Shown here piece by piece: positions 44,357 to 53,625 of a DNA stretch of 64,000 nt (within the stretch, counting starts at the first letter, position 1; the number at the start of each line of letters is the position of its first letter). The stretch comes from Bifidobacterium eulemuris (GTDB taxonomy: Bacteria; Actinomycetota; Actinomycetes; Actinomycetales; Bifidobacteriaceae), in contig NZ_CP062938.1 in the NCBI RefSeq assembly GCF_014898155.1, positions 558,001-622,000 of the forward strand. The letters are read 5' to 3'. The notes under the pieces are model-generated. The model saw nothing but the letters and a program-made list of their open reading frames with translations. It was not told the origin of the DNA and searched no databases. Made by a program: the position numbers and the translations under genes.

Positions 44357-45772
44357 ATGATGACACAGGACGCAGGCGGAGCCGATCCGCGGAACATTCC
44401 GCCGAGCTTCGTCCCTTCGGCGTCCCGACGTCCACGTGCCACCGCCCCCGGTGACACCGGAGCGACCGGCGGCACCGGGGAATCCGCCACCCCGCCACCC
44501 AGCTTCACTCCGCGGGTCTCGCGCGGCGCGGAAACGCCCCATAGCATTCCGCCGGCCGCCTCACGTGCGCGGCGTGGCGGTTCGACCCCCCGCACGTCCC
44601 GCGCCGCCACGCCGCCGGATGCCGCGTCGTCCAAGCAGCAACCTTCCGCAGCGGCGGCACCGGAGTCGATCACCCCGCGCGCGGCACGCACTTCACGCGC
44701 CTCACGCACTTCGCGCGCCTCGTCGGCCTATGTGCAGCCCGCGGCGAAGCCGGTGCGGTATGGGGCGGGCGTCCCGGCCACGGCGACCGCCGCCAAGGCC
44801 GTGTCCATGCCTCGCAAGCGAGGACCCAAAGCGCTGCTCATCGCCGGCACCGTATTGCTGGTATTGGTCGCCATCATGGCGCTGACGGTGTTCGGCGCAT
44901 GGAATTGGGTTGACGGACGGCTGAACAAAACCAGCTGGCTCACCGACACCGCCGACACGCCCGCTTCGACATGGCTGATCCTCGGCTCCGACGAACGAGA
45001 CGGCACCACCGGTGACGAATCGGATGTGCAGGGCTCGCGCACCGACACGATTCTTGTGCTCACCAAGCCGAAAAGCGGCGCCAGCTCGTTGATCTCCATT
45101 CCGCGCGACTCGTTGGTCGTCGTTGAGGACACTTATATGAAGATCAACGCCGTCGCCGAGATCTTCGGGTCGCAGGCGCTTGTGAGCGAAATCGAGCAGA
45201 TCACCGGGCAGAAAATCGACCATGTGGCCCAAATCCAGTTCGGCGGCCTCACCCAGGTGGTGGACGCGCTGGGCGGGATCGAACTGTGCTATGACGACGA
45301 CGTCAGCGACCCGTATTCCGGTTTGGAATGGCAGGCCGGATGCCACACCGCGGACGGCACCACCGCGTTGGCGTTCTCCCGCATGCGTTACGCGGACGCC
45401 ACCGGGGACTTCGGCCGCAACGCCCGGCAACGCCAGGTGATCTCGGCCATCGTGTCCAAGGCGTCCAGCGGACAGACGCTGACGAATATCGGCACGGTGA
45501 TGTCCGTGGCGCAGGCCGGTCTGGATTCGATCACCGTGGATGAGGACACCAACCCCTACAGCCTGCTGATGATGGCATTGGCCTTCAAGGGCGCCACCGG
45601 CGACGAGGGGGTGTCCGGCAGCGTGTATTGGACGGATCCCGACTACTACGTCGACGGGGTCGGATCCTCCGTGCTGCTCGACGACGCAAAAAATCTGGAG
45701 CTGTTCTCCCAACTCGCCGATGGCACCCATGCCGCGGGAACCGTCGGCACACTTGCGGAAAGCCAAAGCTGA
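44357..45772 (+). CDS. LCP family protein with long basic proline-rich N-terminus
   Basis: 471 aa. GGAGG precedes two adjacent ATG codons (44357, 44360); either could start. Residues 1-155 are a Pro/Arg/Ala/Ser-rich disordered cytoplasmic tail with repeated (S)RASR(T) motifs, likely a kinase target or protein docking region. One membrane helix (about 160-185) precedes the LCP domain with LISIPRDSLVVV, IQFGGLTQVVDALGGIEL and FSRMRYADATGDFGRNARQRQ (the substrate-binding arginines). Paralogous to the preceding gene but with a different tail arrangement. Confidence 0.88.
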   Translation: MMTQDAGGADPRNIPPSFVPSASRRPRATAPGDTGATGGTGESATPPPSFTPRVSRGAETPHSIPPAASRARRGGSTPRTSRAATPPDAASSKQQPSAAAAPESITPRAARTSRASRTSRASSAYVQPAAKPVRYGAGVPATATAAKAVSMPRKRGPKALLIAGTVLLVLVAIMALTVFGAWNWVDGRLNKTSWLTDTADTPASTWLILGSDERDGTTGDESDVQGSRTDTILVLTKPKSGASSLISIPRDSLVVVEDTYMKINAVAEIFGSQALVSEIEQITGQKIDHVAQIQFGGLTQVVDALGGIELCYDDDVSDPYSGLEWQAGCHTADGTTALAFSRMRYADATGDFGRNARQRQVISAIVSKASSGQTLTNIGTVMSVAQAGLDSITVDEDTNPYSLLMMALAFKGATGDEGVSGSVYWTDPDYYVDGVGSSVLLDDAKNLELFSQLADGTHAAGTVGTLAESQS

Positions 45773-45879
45773 TCCATCGGTTTGTCTCCCGCCGCCCGCG
45801 ATGGTGGATAACTGCAGGCTCGGACCACATCACCCCGTTCCGCTTGCGTTCCCGGTTCTTTATCATCCACGCTGGAACC

Positions 45880-47748
45880 ATGTCCGGATCATCTCGCCCC
45901 CATGCCCGCCGTGTCGCACGCCGGCACGGCGCAAGGCGCATCGTCCGGCATCGGCGGCTGCTGGCTTTCGTGGCTTTGGGCGCGCCCTTGCTGGCGCAGA
46001 CCGTCATGCTTGCGGCGATGCTCGCGCAACGCCAATGGCTGTTCGCCACCATGGTGGCACCCGGCATCATCGCCTGCGCGGCCTCCATGCTTTCCACGTG
46101 GGCGTCCGTCGGCGACGACGCGAAGGATGCCGCCGCACATCGTATCGGGGATGACACGCGGCGGCCGACGCACGGCACCGTCATCGACGGCACGAACGCA
46201 GGCGTCCCTGCGGACGCGGGCGGCGAGGTCGGTGCCGTCATGCATGCCCTCGGCACCGCCTCTTTGGAACGTCTGCTGCAGTGGGGACATCTGCCGTGGC
46301 GTGACGTCGTTCGCGCATGGCTGAATCCACCCACCATGCGCGTATGCGTCGGCGTCGGCGCATACGGAGTCTTCCGCATCGATCTACGCGGCCAAGGACC
46401 GCACGCGTTGGTGGCTGGAACCACCGGATCAGGCAAATCCGTACTGCTGCAAAGCTGGTGCCTAGCGTTGGCCGCGGCCAACGATCCCCGTCGTCTCAAC
46501 TTCGTGCTGTTGGATTTCAAAGGTGGCTCGGCCTTTCGCCCGCTTGAGGGACTGCCCCACACCGTGGGCGTCGTATGCGATCTCGATCTCAAGCACGCCG
46601 TGCGCGCGCTCGAGGCGCTGGAGGCCGAACTGCGGCGACGCGAACGTTTGGCCGCGGACCATCATGTCGCCGATCTCGACGCGATGGCGGAACCGCCGGC
46701 CCGGCTGGTGATCGTCGTCGACGAATTCCACGCGCTTAAGGACCAACTGCCCGATTATGTGGGACGGCTGGTACGCGTCGCATCGCTGGGCCGTTCCCTG
46801 GGCATGCATCTCATCGCCTGCACGCAGAATCCGCTGGGACAGATCAGCGCGGATATGAAGGCGAACATCTCACTGAATCTGTGTCTGCGGGTGCGCGACG
46901 ATATGCAGTCGCACGAGCTGCTCGCCGATTCCCGCGCCGCGCGCATCCCTCCTTCGCTGCCCGGCGCCGCCTTCTGCAACGACGCGGATACGGTGACGGC
47001 GTTGCGCTGCGCGGCCCCCGCCAGCATCGACCGTTGCTGCGAGGCGATCCGCTTGGCGGCGATGATGATGCAGATACCTCCCCCGCCGCCGTTGTTCACC
47101 GCTCCGCTGCCCGCGCGATTGCGCGCATCGCAGATCGCCGCCACGTTTCGGGACGCGGACGAAGGGATCGTCGAGGTGCCTTTCGGCTTGTCCGATGATG
47201 GCGTGCGGCTGCACACCGCGCGATTGCGCGTCGACCACGGCAATATCGGCGTCATCGGGCCTGATGGGCGAGGCAAAAGCGCTCTGCTGCGGCTGCTGGA
47301 ACACAAGCTTGTCGAAACGCGGCATTGCGCGGTGCGGGTCACGTCCCTGTCGCGCTTCGGATACCGCACCACGACGCCAGGACCGCACGGAAAGGACATC
47401 CCACCTCCGCCGCCCGCCCCGCATTCGGTGTGGCTGGTCGACGATGCGGACCAACTGTTCGATCCGTTTTCGACGGATCCGCAGAGGGAAGCCTTCCATA
47501 CGGCGTTGGCCGATCCGGACGTGACGGTCGTGTTCGCGGTCCGATCCGCGCGGCATGTGCGCGTTCCGGAGCATTGCGGCACCAGAATCGTATTCCCGTG
47601 CGGGGAACGCACGGCCGATCTGGTCAGCGGGATCCCATCCAAACTCCTGGCCTCGTTCGACGCGGACGATATCGCAACCCCGGGCCGCGCGGCGCTGATC
47701 TCGGGCGGCTCGGCGGCCATCGTGCAATGCGCGTTCGCGGACCGTTGA
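45880..47748 (+). CDS. Orphan EccC/FtsK-like ATPase with degenerate second domain
   Basis: 622 aa from the ATG at 45880; the reading frame runs further upstream over the LCP gene, which is not coding here. Two membrane helices (about 25-70) precede an FtsK/SpoIIIE domain with Walker A GTTGSGKS and LLDFKGGSAFRPLEGLPHT, a pattern typical of EccC/EssC ATPases of type VII secretion, plus Walker B LVIVVDEFH. A second ATPase domain follows with altered P-loop GPDGRGKS and VWLVDDADQ. No WXG100 substrates or other Esx components are visible nearby, so the role is unclear. Confidence 0.72.
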   Translation: MSGSSRPHARRVARRHGARRIVRHRRLLAFVALGAPLLAQTVMLAAMLAQRQWLFATMVAPGIIACAASMLSTWASVGDDAKDAAAHRIGDDTRRPTHGTVIDGTNAGVPADAGGEVGAVMHALGTASLERLLQWGHLPWRDVVRAWLNPPTMRVCVGVGAYGVFRIDLRGQGPHALVAGTTGSGKSVLLQSWCLALAAANDPRRLNFVLLDFKGGSAFRPLEGLPHTVGVVCDLDLKHAVRALEALEAELRRRERLAADHHVADLDAMAEPPARLVIVVDEFHALKDQLPDYVGRLVRVASLGRSLGMHLIACTQNPLGQISADMKANISLNLCLRVRDDMQSHELLADSRAARIPPSLPGAAFCNDADTVTALRCAAPASIDRCCEAIRLAAMMMQIPPPPPLFTAPLPARLRASQIAATFRDADEGIVEVPFGLSDDGVRLHTARLRVDHGNIGVIGPDGRGKSALLRLLEHKLVETRHCAVRVTSLSRFGYRTTTPGPHGKDIPPPPPAPHSVWLVDDADQLFDPFSTDPQREAFHTALADPDVTVVFAVRSARHVRVPEHCGTRIVFPCGERTADLVSGIPSKLLASFDADDIATPGRAALISGGSAAIVQCAFADR

Positions 47749-47857
47749 GAAAAAACATCGCTTCTTTTCTTGCGAAACCTCTTGAAAAACCGTCCGGTTC
47801 ATGATTACCTAATACAGGACAATATGAGTGTATGCGAACAGCGTCGAGAGGAACGAT

Positions 47858-48136
47858 ATGAGCAGTGCATTTGATTGGCGAGCGAAGGCCGCATGCCGCG
47901 ATAAGGATCCGGAGCTGTTCTTCCCCGTGGGCAACACGGGTGCCGCCTACCAGCAGATCGAAGAGGCCAAGGCCGTGTGCCGCACCTGCAAGGTGATCGA
48001 CGCCTGCCTCAAGTGCGCGCTGGACACCAACCAGGATTATGGCGTGTGGGGTGGTTTGAGCGAGGACGAGCGTCGCGCGCTGAAGCGTCGCGCCATGCGC
48101 GCCCGCCGATCCCAGGCCATGCAGATGCAGATCTGA
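47858..48136 (+). CDS. whiB1: WhiB1-like iron-sulfur regulator
   Basis: 92 aa; ATG at 47858 after GAGAGGAACGAT. It starts MSSAFDWRAKAACRDKDPELFFP and has cluster cysteines C13, C41, C44 and C50, the YGVWGGLSEDER sigma-binding turn and a basic C-terminus (RRALKRRAMRARR). WhiB1 of mycobacteria is essential and its cluster reacts with nitric oxide. A strong bidirectional terminator follows at 48168. Confidence 0.92.
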   Translation: MSSAFDWRAKAACRDKDPELFFPVGNTGAAYQQIEEAKAVCRTCKVIDACLKCALDTNQDYGVWGGLSEDERRALKRRAMRARRSQAMQMQI

Positions 48137-48167
48137 CCGCCGGACTTTCAAGAACCGAAACGTTTAC

Positions 48168-48212
48168 AGAGTAAACCCCTTCCGCCCATGGATGGCGGAA
48201 GGGGTTTACTCT
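48168..48212. terminator. Bidirectional terminator (whiB1 / pdtaS)
   Basis: A perfect 19-bp stem (48168-48186 with 48194-48212) with a seven-base loop lies between converging genes whiB1 and pdtaS. The A- and T-rich parts near the base of the arms fit termination in both directions. Confidence 0.85.
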
Positions 48213-48239
48213 ATCCATGCCGTTGAGCGCGGCGACGCG

Positions 48240-49730
48240 TCATGCGTGGGGCTGCGCCGCGCGCAGCTTCATATCGAGCACCACGCGCGTACCTCCCTCG
48301 CGGCGGGGCTCCCAATGCACGGTGCCGCCGAAGTCGTTGGTCACGAAGGTGTTGATGATCTGCGTGCCCAGGCCGGATCCGGAGGAACGCGCCATGCCGT
48401 CATGTTCCTCGGAGTCCAGTCCGGTGCCGTCGTCTTCGACCACCACGTTGAGGTTGCTGCCCGAACGGCCGACGGATACCGTGATGGTGCCCTCCTTGCG
48501 CCCGACGAAGCCGTGCTCCATGGAGTTGGTGATGAGCTCGGTGAGCACCAGCGACAACGGGGTGGCGTCCTGGGCGGGCATCATGCCGAATTTGCCCATG
48601 AAGTTCACGCTGATGTGCTGATCGCGCATCGTGGCCAGTCCGACCGACATGTTGAGCAGGTTGGAGATCACCTTATCGAAGTCGACCACCTCGTCGGCGG
48701 TCTGGCTCAATCCCTCATGCACCATCGCGATGGTCTGCACGCGACGCTGCGCCTCCTGCAGTTCCTTCTTGACCTCATCGCTTTTGGTTTTGCGCGCCTG
48801 CAGACGCAGCAGGGCGGAGACGGACTGGAGGTTGTTCTTGACGCGATGGTGGATCTCGGAGATCGTCGCGTCCTTGGTCTGCAATTCCTGCTCGCGGCGA
48901 CGCAGCTCGGTCACGTCGCGGCACAGCACGATGCCGCCGGTGCGGCCGTTCTCGTCATACAAAGGCAGCGAGCGCATCGAGACGGTGGAACGGTTGGCGT
49001 TGAGTTCGGCGTCCACGGCGGCTTTGCCCGACAGCAGAAGCGGCAATGATTCGGGAACGGGATCGTTCTCGTGCAGCAGCTGGGCGCCGAGTTCGCTCAG
49101 ATAGTGCCCCGGCATGGTGGTGAGCAGGCCCAGGCGGCGGAAACAGCTGATGGCGTTCGGCGCGGCGTAGCGCACGATGCCGTCCACAGAGAGGATGATG
49201 AATCCGTCCGCCACGCGCGCGTTGTGACGTTGGCTCATCACCGCGTCGGAGAAGGGGAACTGGCCGCGGGGGATCATCTCGTACAGGTGTTTGCCGGCGA
49301 TGATGCTTTCCGACTCGTAACGGCCGTTCGACTCGCGCGTGGCCATATTCGTCTCGCGCACCACCAGGCCCAAGGTTTTGCCGTTGTGGCGGACCGGCGC
49401 GTACACGTTGCATACCGTGGATTTGCCGACGGTACGCAGCACGGTGGAACGGAACACCACGCTGGAGCGCATGGCGGCGTCCAATTCCGCGGTCATGTCG
49501 TCGGGCATGATGTTGCCCACGACGTCCTCCGTACGCAATGTCATCACCGTGGAGGGGCGGCACTGTTCGGCCACCACGTACCTGCCATCGCCGTCCTGCA
49601 CCAACAGCAGCAGATCGGCGAAACTCAAATCGGCGATCACCTGCCAGTCGGCCACGAGCTGATGGAGCCACTCGCGGTCCTCGTCTTCAAAATCGGGTCG
49701 GGTCGCCAGGATATGTGTGAAATCTGCCAT
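48240..49730 (-). CDS. pdtaS: PdtaS-like sensor histidine kinase
   Basis: 496 aa, start at 49730 (MADFTHILATRP); the longer frame upstream to 49844 lacks support. No membrane helix: a GAF-like domain (about 1-150), a PAS domain (about 170-290), then a HisKA_2 region with EIHHRVKNNLQSVSALLRLQ and an HATPase domain with LTELITNSMEHGF and GSGLGTQIINTFV. This layout is that of PdtaS, which phosphorylates PdtaR, an ANTAR-domain RNA-binding regulator. No PdtaR gene is in the window. Divergent from hlyIII. Confidence 0.88.
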   Translation of the reverse strand: MADFTHILATRPDFEDEDREWLHQLVADWQVIADLSFADLLLLVQDGDGRYVVAEQCRPSTVMTLRTEDVVGNIMPDDMTAELDAAMRSSVVFRSTVLRTVGKSTVCNVYAPVRHNGKTLGLVVRETNMATRESNGRYESESIIAGKHLYEMIPRGQFPFSDAVMSQRHNARVADGFIILSVDGIVRYAAPNAISCFRRLGLLTTMPGHYLSELGAQLLHENDPVPESLPLLLSGKAAVDAELNANRSTVSMRSLPLYDENGRTGGIVLCRDVTELRRREQELQTKDATISEIHHRVKNNLQSVSALLRLQARKTKSDEVKKELQEAQRRVQTIAMVHEGLSQTADEVVDFDKVISNLLNMSVGLATMRDQHISVNFMGKFGMMPAQDATPLSLVLTELITNSMEHGFVGRKEGTITVSVGRSGSNLNVVVEDDGTGLDSEEHDGMARSSGSGLGTQIINTFVTNDFGGTVHWEPRREGGTRVVLDMKLRAAQPHA

Positions 49731-49859
49731 GCGACCATCATACGCACGACCGGGCGCGCATACGCGGTTTTTCGCGCTGCGTCCCAACGTATGGGTTACA
49801 CGTGCGCGCGACGTGCGACGGATATTCGCATGCAGGGGTAGCATATGGAAGACAGATAT

Positions 49860-49889
49860 GTTACGGTGACGTAAGTTACGGTAACGTAA
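49860..49889. promoter_or_regulatory. Tandem 15-bp near-palindromic repeats before the haemolysin-III gene
   Basis: GTTACGGTGACGTAA and GTTACGGTAACGTAA follow each other without a gap, one mismatch apart. Each is close to a palindrome around TTACG..CGTAA. They lie 32 bp upstream of the HlyIII ATG and look like a double operator. Confidence 0.65.
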
Positions 49890-49921
49890 GGTTCCTGAAC
49901 GTCAATCATGAAGGCGGCGAT

Positions 49922-50809
49922 ATGACACAGCGCGACGACAGCGAGATAGCGGCCAAACAGCAGGCGGTGTTCGACACGCGCGAGGGCGCGGTGCGGGCCA
50001 AGGCCGACGCCGTGCGCGCCAAAGCGGCCTACAAGGCAGAGGCGATACGGTCGAAGGCCGAGGAACGCGCCAAGTTGGCGCTGGCCAAAGGCGAGGCCCG
50101 CGCCGCGCGCATCGAAGGCATCGAGGGCATCGATCCGCCCCGCAAAATCCGTCTCGACGTGCATGGACGCCCCAAACCGGCCATGCGCGGATGGATCCAC
50201 GCCGTCGCCGCACCACTGGCTCTGGCCGCGGGCATCGTGCTCATCTGTCTGGCGCAGGGCGCCGGACTCAAATGGGCGTGCGCGGTGTTCATGACCAGCT
50301 CGTTGGTGCTGTTCGCCAACTCCGCCGCCTACCATCTGGGCGACTGGAGTCCCAAAGTCACCGATGTGCTGCGCCGAATCGACCACGTGAACATCTTCCT
50401 GCTGATCGCCGGCACGTACACGCCGGTGTCGTTCGCGCTCGAACCGTTCTGGCGCGACTTCATCATCATTTCGATGTGGGCGTGCACCGCGATCGCCATC
50501 GTCATCCACGTGATCTGGATCAACGCGCCCCGCTGGCTCTACACCGTGGTGTACATCATCTTCGGCGTGTACGGCGTCGGATTCATGGGCCTGTTCTGGA
50601 TCTCCCCCGCCGCCGGTCCCGCCGTGGTGGTCCTGCTCGCCTCCGGAGGCGCCTGCTACATCGCCGGCGCGATCGTCTACGCGCTGCGCAAGCCGGACCC
50701 GTGGCCGCGCGTCTTCGGATTCCATGAGATCTTCCACTGCGGAACCGTCGCCGGCTACGCCTGCCACATGGTCGCCATCTATATGGTCATCGTGGCACTG
50801 TGGACCTGA
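49922..50809 (+). CDS. Haemolysin III / PAQR-family membrane protein with charged N-terminal extension
   Basis: 295 aa from the ATG at 49922. Residues 1-75 are a long Ala/Lys/Arg/Glu helix with repeated RAKA/KAEE units, an extension not usual for the family (about 210-220 aa). Seven membrane helices follow, with the family ligands in SAAYHLGDW and the ending HEIFHCGTVAGYACH, a likely metal site. Family members act as membrane hydrolases or lipid-linked receptors; haemolysis is shown only for one. Tandem repeats lie in its promoter region. Confidence 0.87.
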   Translation: MTQRDDSEIAAKQQAVFDTREGAVRAKADAVRAKAAYKAEAIRSKAEERAKLALAKGEARAARIEGIEGIDPPRKIRLDVHGRPKPAMRGWIHAVAAPLALAAGIVLICLAQGAGLKWACAVFMTSSLVLFANSAAYHLGDWSPKVTDVLRRIDHVNIFLLIAGTYTPVSFALEPFWRDFIIISMWACTAIAIVIHVIWINAPRWLYTVVYIIFGVYGVGFMGLFWISPAAGPAVVVLLASGGACYIAGAIVYALRKPDPWPRVFGFHEIFHCGTVAGYACHMVAIYMVIVALWT

Positions 50810-50870
50810 TTCCCCGCAACGCCGTTCCAACACTCCGCATCCAATGGGCCAGATGCCCAATGTCCTCCAA

Positions 50871-50917
50871 CGTCGTAGGCTTCGCAGTTCGACGCCCCTT
50901 GTGCGAAATCGGTGACG
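50871..50917. repeat. REP-like 47-bp palindrome, copy C
   Basis: Arms CGTCGTAGGCTTCGCA and TGCGAAATCGGTGACG with a 15-base loop. It has the same arm and loop lengths as the two copies near 13.5-13.6 kb and lies between hlyIII and the greA terminator. Confidence 0.75.
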
Positions 50918-50954
50918 TCCTATCCGAAGGTCTGCCGCGGCGACGGATATGACG

Positions 50955-50999
50955 AAGGCGGGTGTCCCACTCTTTCGTAAAGAATGGGACACCCGCCTT
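50955..50999. terminator. Bidirectional terminator (hlyIII / greA)
   Basis: AAGGCGGGTGTCCCA (50955-50969) pairs perfectly with 50985-50999, and TCTTT/AAAGA extends the stem to a three-base CGT loop. Converging genes on either side support bidirectional use. Confidence 0.85.
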
Positions 51000-51054
51000 A
51001 TTCGTTGTACGGCATCGGTCTCAGCGGACCGCCTCACAATCAGCCGCGCAGTAC

Positions 51055-51534
51055 TTACTGCAGGGGCTTGGCGTCCTTGATGGTCACGGAGATCTCACGG
51101 CCGTTGGGCGCCTGGTAGTTCACCGTGTCGCCGACCTTCGCGCCGTCGATGGCCTTGCCGATCGGGGATTCGGGGCTGATCACGTCGTAGTCGGTGGCCA
51201 CGGTCAGGTCGCGCGAGCCCAGCACATAGGTCATCTCGCGGCCGGCGAGGTCGATCGTCACCACGGAACCGTTGCCCACGGTGCCGGCGGGCGGCGCCAC
51301 CAGGATCTTCGAGTCGCGCAGCTTGACGGTCAGCTCGATGATGCGGCCCTCATTCTTGCTCTGCTCCTCACGCGCGGCATGATAGCCGCCGTTTTCGGAC
51401 AGATCACCCTCGGCGCGCGCGGCGGCGATGCGTTCGGTGATCTCGTCGCGATACTCGCCCTCACGCCAGGTGAGTTCTTCCTTCATCTTGTCATATGCGT
51501 CCTGCGTCAGCAGGTAGACCTTATCCTCGGCCAT
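51055..51534 (-). CDS. greA: Transcription elongation factor GreA
   Basis: 159 aa from the ATG at 51534, preceded by AAGGAGGGTTGAAT. The N-terminal coiled coil carries the acidic pair region ISAARAEGDLSENGGYHAAREEQ typical of GreA, which reactivates backtracked RNA polymerase by stimulating cleavage. The C-terminal FKBP-like globule has SPIGKAIDGAKVGDTVNYQAPNGREI. Follows the FKBP isomerase gene by 30 bp in the same direction. Confidence 0.95.
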   Translation of the reverse strand: MAEDKVYLLTQDAYDKMKEELTWREGEYRDEITERIAAARAEGDLSENGGYHAAREEQSKNEGRIIELTVKLRDSKILVAPPAGTVGNGSVVTIDLAGREMTYVLGSRDLTVATDYDVISPESPIGKAIDGAKVGDTVNYQAPNGREISVTIKDAKPLQ

Positions 51535-51564
51535 ATTCAACCCTCCTTAAGCCTGGGTGTTTGT

Positions 51565-51975
51565 TCAGCGGGTGGAGATGATGTCGATGACGAACACCAG
51601 CGTATCGCCGCCGCCGATGCCGGCCTGCGGCACACCACGCGAGCCGTAGCCGTATTCCGGCGGAATCGACACCACCAAGCGGGAACCGACGTTGTGGCCG
51701 GGCACGGTCTGGTCCCAGCCCTTGATGACCTGTCCCACGCCGATGCCGAAGCTGGCCGGCTGATGGCGGTCGAAGCTGGAATCGAAAGGATCGGTTTTGC
51801 CCCACACCACACCGTGGTAGTTCACGGTCACGGTGTCGCCACGGCGCACCATCGGGCCGTCGCCTTCCTCCAACTCCACAACCTTGAGACCCTTGGGGGC
51901 TTCGGCGGTCGGAAACTCGATCACCGGGGCGGTGCCGAATTCGGCGTTCACCACGGGCATGGTCGTATCTGCCAT
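51565..51975 (-). CDS. FKBP-type peptidyl-prolyl isomerase
   Basis: 136 aa from the ATG at 51975, which follows CAAGGAGGTATTGAT. Single FKBP domain with VNYHGVVWGKTDPFDSSFDR, IKGWDQTVPGHNVGSR and IPPEYGYGSR; no signal peptide, so it acts in the cytoplasm. It accelerates proline isomerisation during folding. Lies immediately upstream of greA and is likely cotranscribed. Confidence 0.93.
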   Translation of the reverse strand: MADTTMPVVNAEFGTAPVIEFPTAEAPKGLKVVELEEGDGPMVRRGDTVTVNYHGVVWGKTDPFDSSFDRHQPASFGIGVGQVIKGWDQTVPGHNVGSRLVVSIPPEYGYGSRGVPQAGIGGGDTLVFVIDIISTR

Positions 51976-52132
51976 ATCAATACCTCCTTGAAACACAATG
52001 CCAACCAGATTAGCACCACATGCCGTCGAGACCAATGGTTCCAGAAATCCTCCACCTTCGCTCAGGACGAAAGGCATGGAAGATTCCGTCGCAACGGCTA
52101 CGCCCCATCGGAGGCGAACCGACGGTAGGTCG

Positions 52133-53590
52133 CTAGCATTCGACGACGTTGACGGCGAGGCCGCCTTTGGAGGTCTCCTTGTATTTCGCCATCATGTCCT
52201 CGCCGGTCTGCTTCATGGTGCGGATCGCCTGGTCGAGGGTGACGATGTGACTGCCGTCGCCGAGCATGGCCATGCGCACGGCGTTGATCGCCGTGTTCGA
52301 CGCCATGGCATTGCGTTCGATGCAGGGGATCTGCACCAGTCCGCCCACCGGGTCGCAGGTCAGGCCCAGATTGTGTTCGATGCCGATTTCGGCCGCGTTC
52401 TCCACCTGGGCGGGGTTTCCTCCCATCACCGCCGCCAGACCGGCCGCAGCCATCGAACAGGCGACCCCCACCTCCCCCTGGCATCCGACCTCGGCGCCGG
52501 AGATCGAGGCGTTGCGCTTGAACAGGTACCCGATGGCACCCGCGGTGAGCAGAAAATCGGCCACGCCCTGTTCATTGGCGTTGTCGACGAAATGCCAGTA
52601 GTAGTGCAGCACCGCAGGGATGATGCCGGCCGCGCCGTTGGTCGGAGCGGTGACCACACGCCCTCCCCCGGCGTTCTCCTCGGAGACGGCGAGGGCGAAT
52701 AGATTCACCCATGCCGCGTCGGAGGATTCCAGCACGGCGTCGGCGCGTCGGCGGTTGCGCGCGAGCACGTCGGCGTTCGAGGAGAGACGTTCGTACATCC
52801 TCGGCGCGCGACGGGGCACGTCGAGCCCGCCCGGCAGCAGCAGTTCGTCGGAGGTACAGCCGTGGTGCACGCAGTCGCGCATCACCTGCCAGATGCGTGC
52901 GATGCGTTCGCGCACCTCATGTTCGGTATATTGCGCGGTTTCGTTGGCCCATACGAGTTCGGCGATGCCGACCCGATGTTCGCGGCAGAGCGCCATCAAC
53001 TCGTCGCAGGACGAGAAGGGGTAGGGCACGCCGTCCATATCGCTTTCGGGAACATTCGCATCGTCCACCGGCGCGGCATCGTGCGTGGATCGGTCGTGGA
53101 TGCCGACCAGTGGATCGTCCGCATGTCCAAGGCGCACGAATCCGCCGCCGACGGAATACCACACCTGTTCGGACAGAGGCGTCATCGCCCCATCGTAGGC
53201 GACGAAACGCATGCCGTTGGGATGGGCGGCCAAGCGTTTCCACTGCTCGAACACCATATCCGCGTCGTAGTCGAAGGGAACGCGACGGCGCCCCGCAAGG
53301 TTCAACGTATGGTCGAGGGCCGAGGTTTCGCGGATGCGCAACATGTACGCCGTGTCGACGGAGTCGGGAACGTTGCCCTCCAGTCCCGCCATAACGGCGC
53401 GGTCGGTGCCGTGACCGATGCCGGTCAACGACAGCGAGCCGTACAAAGTGACCCGAACGTGTTCCACACGCTCCAACAGTCCGGCCGCGTCAAGCGATGC
53501 GGAGAACTCGCGGGCGGCGCGCATCGGCCCCACGGTATGCGAGGAACTGGGTCCCACTCCGATGGTGAACATATCGAGCACACTGAACAT
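52133..53590 (-). CDS. sdaA: L-serine dehydratase (single-chain, iron-sulfur type)
   Basis: 485 aa from the ATG at 53590 with a GAGGAAGCC site; the reading frame is open further upstream across the next gene but that part is out of frame with any homology. [23 protein letters not shown] begins the beta domain, and the alpha domain has [17 protein letters not shown] and the cysteines of [37 protein letters not shown] that bind a 4Fe-4S cluster. It deaminates serine to pyruvate and ammonia. Confidence 0.94.
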   Translation of the reverse strand: MFSVLDMFTIGVGPSSSHTVGPMRAAREFSASLDAAGLLERVEHVRVTLYGSLSLTGIGHGTDRAVMAGLEGNVPDSVDTAYMLRIRETSALDHTLNLAGRRRVPFDYDADMVFEQWKRLAAHPNGMRFVAYDGAMTPLSEQVWYSVGGGFVRLGHADDPLVGIHDRSTHDAAPVDDANVPESDMDGVPYPFSSCDELMALCREHRVGIAELVWANETAQYTEHEVRERIARIWQVMRDCVHHGCTSDELLLPGGLDVPRRAPRMYERLSSNADVLARNRRRADAVLESSDAAWVNLFALAVSEENAGGGRVVTAPTNGAAGIIPAVLHYYWHFVDNANEQGVADFLLTAGAIGYLFKRNASISGAEVGCQGEVGVACSMAAAGLAAVMGGNPAQVENAAEIGIEHNLGLTCDPVGGLVQIPCIERNAMASNTAINAVRMAMLGDGSHIVTLDQAIRTMKQTGEDMMAKYKETSKGGLAVNVVEC

Positions 53591-53625
53591 GGCTTCCTCG
53601 CTTTCATGCCATGCAGCGTACGGAA

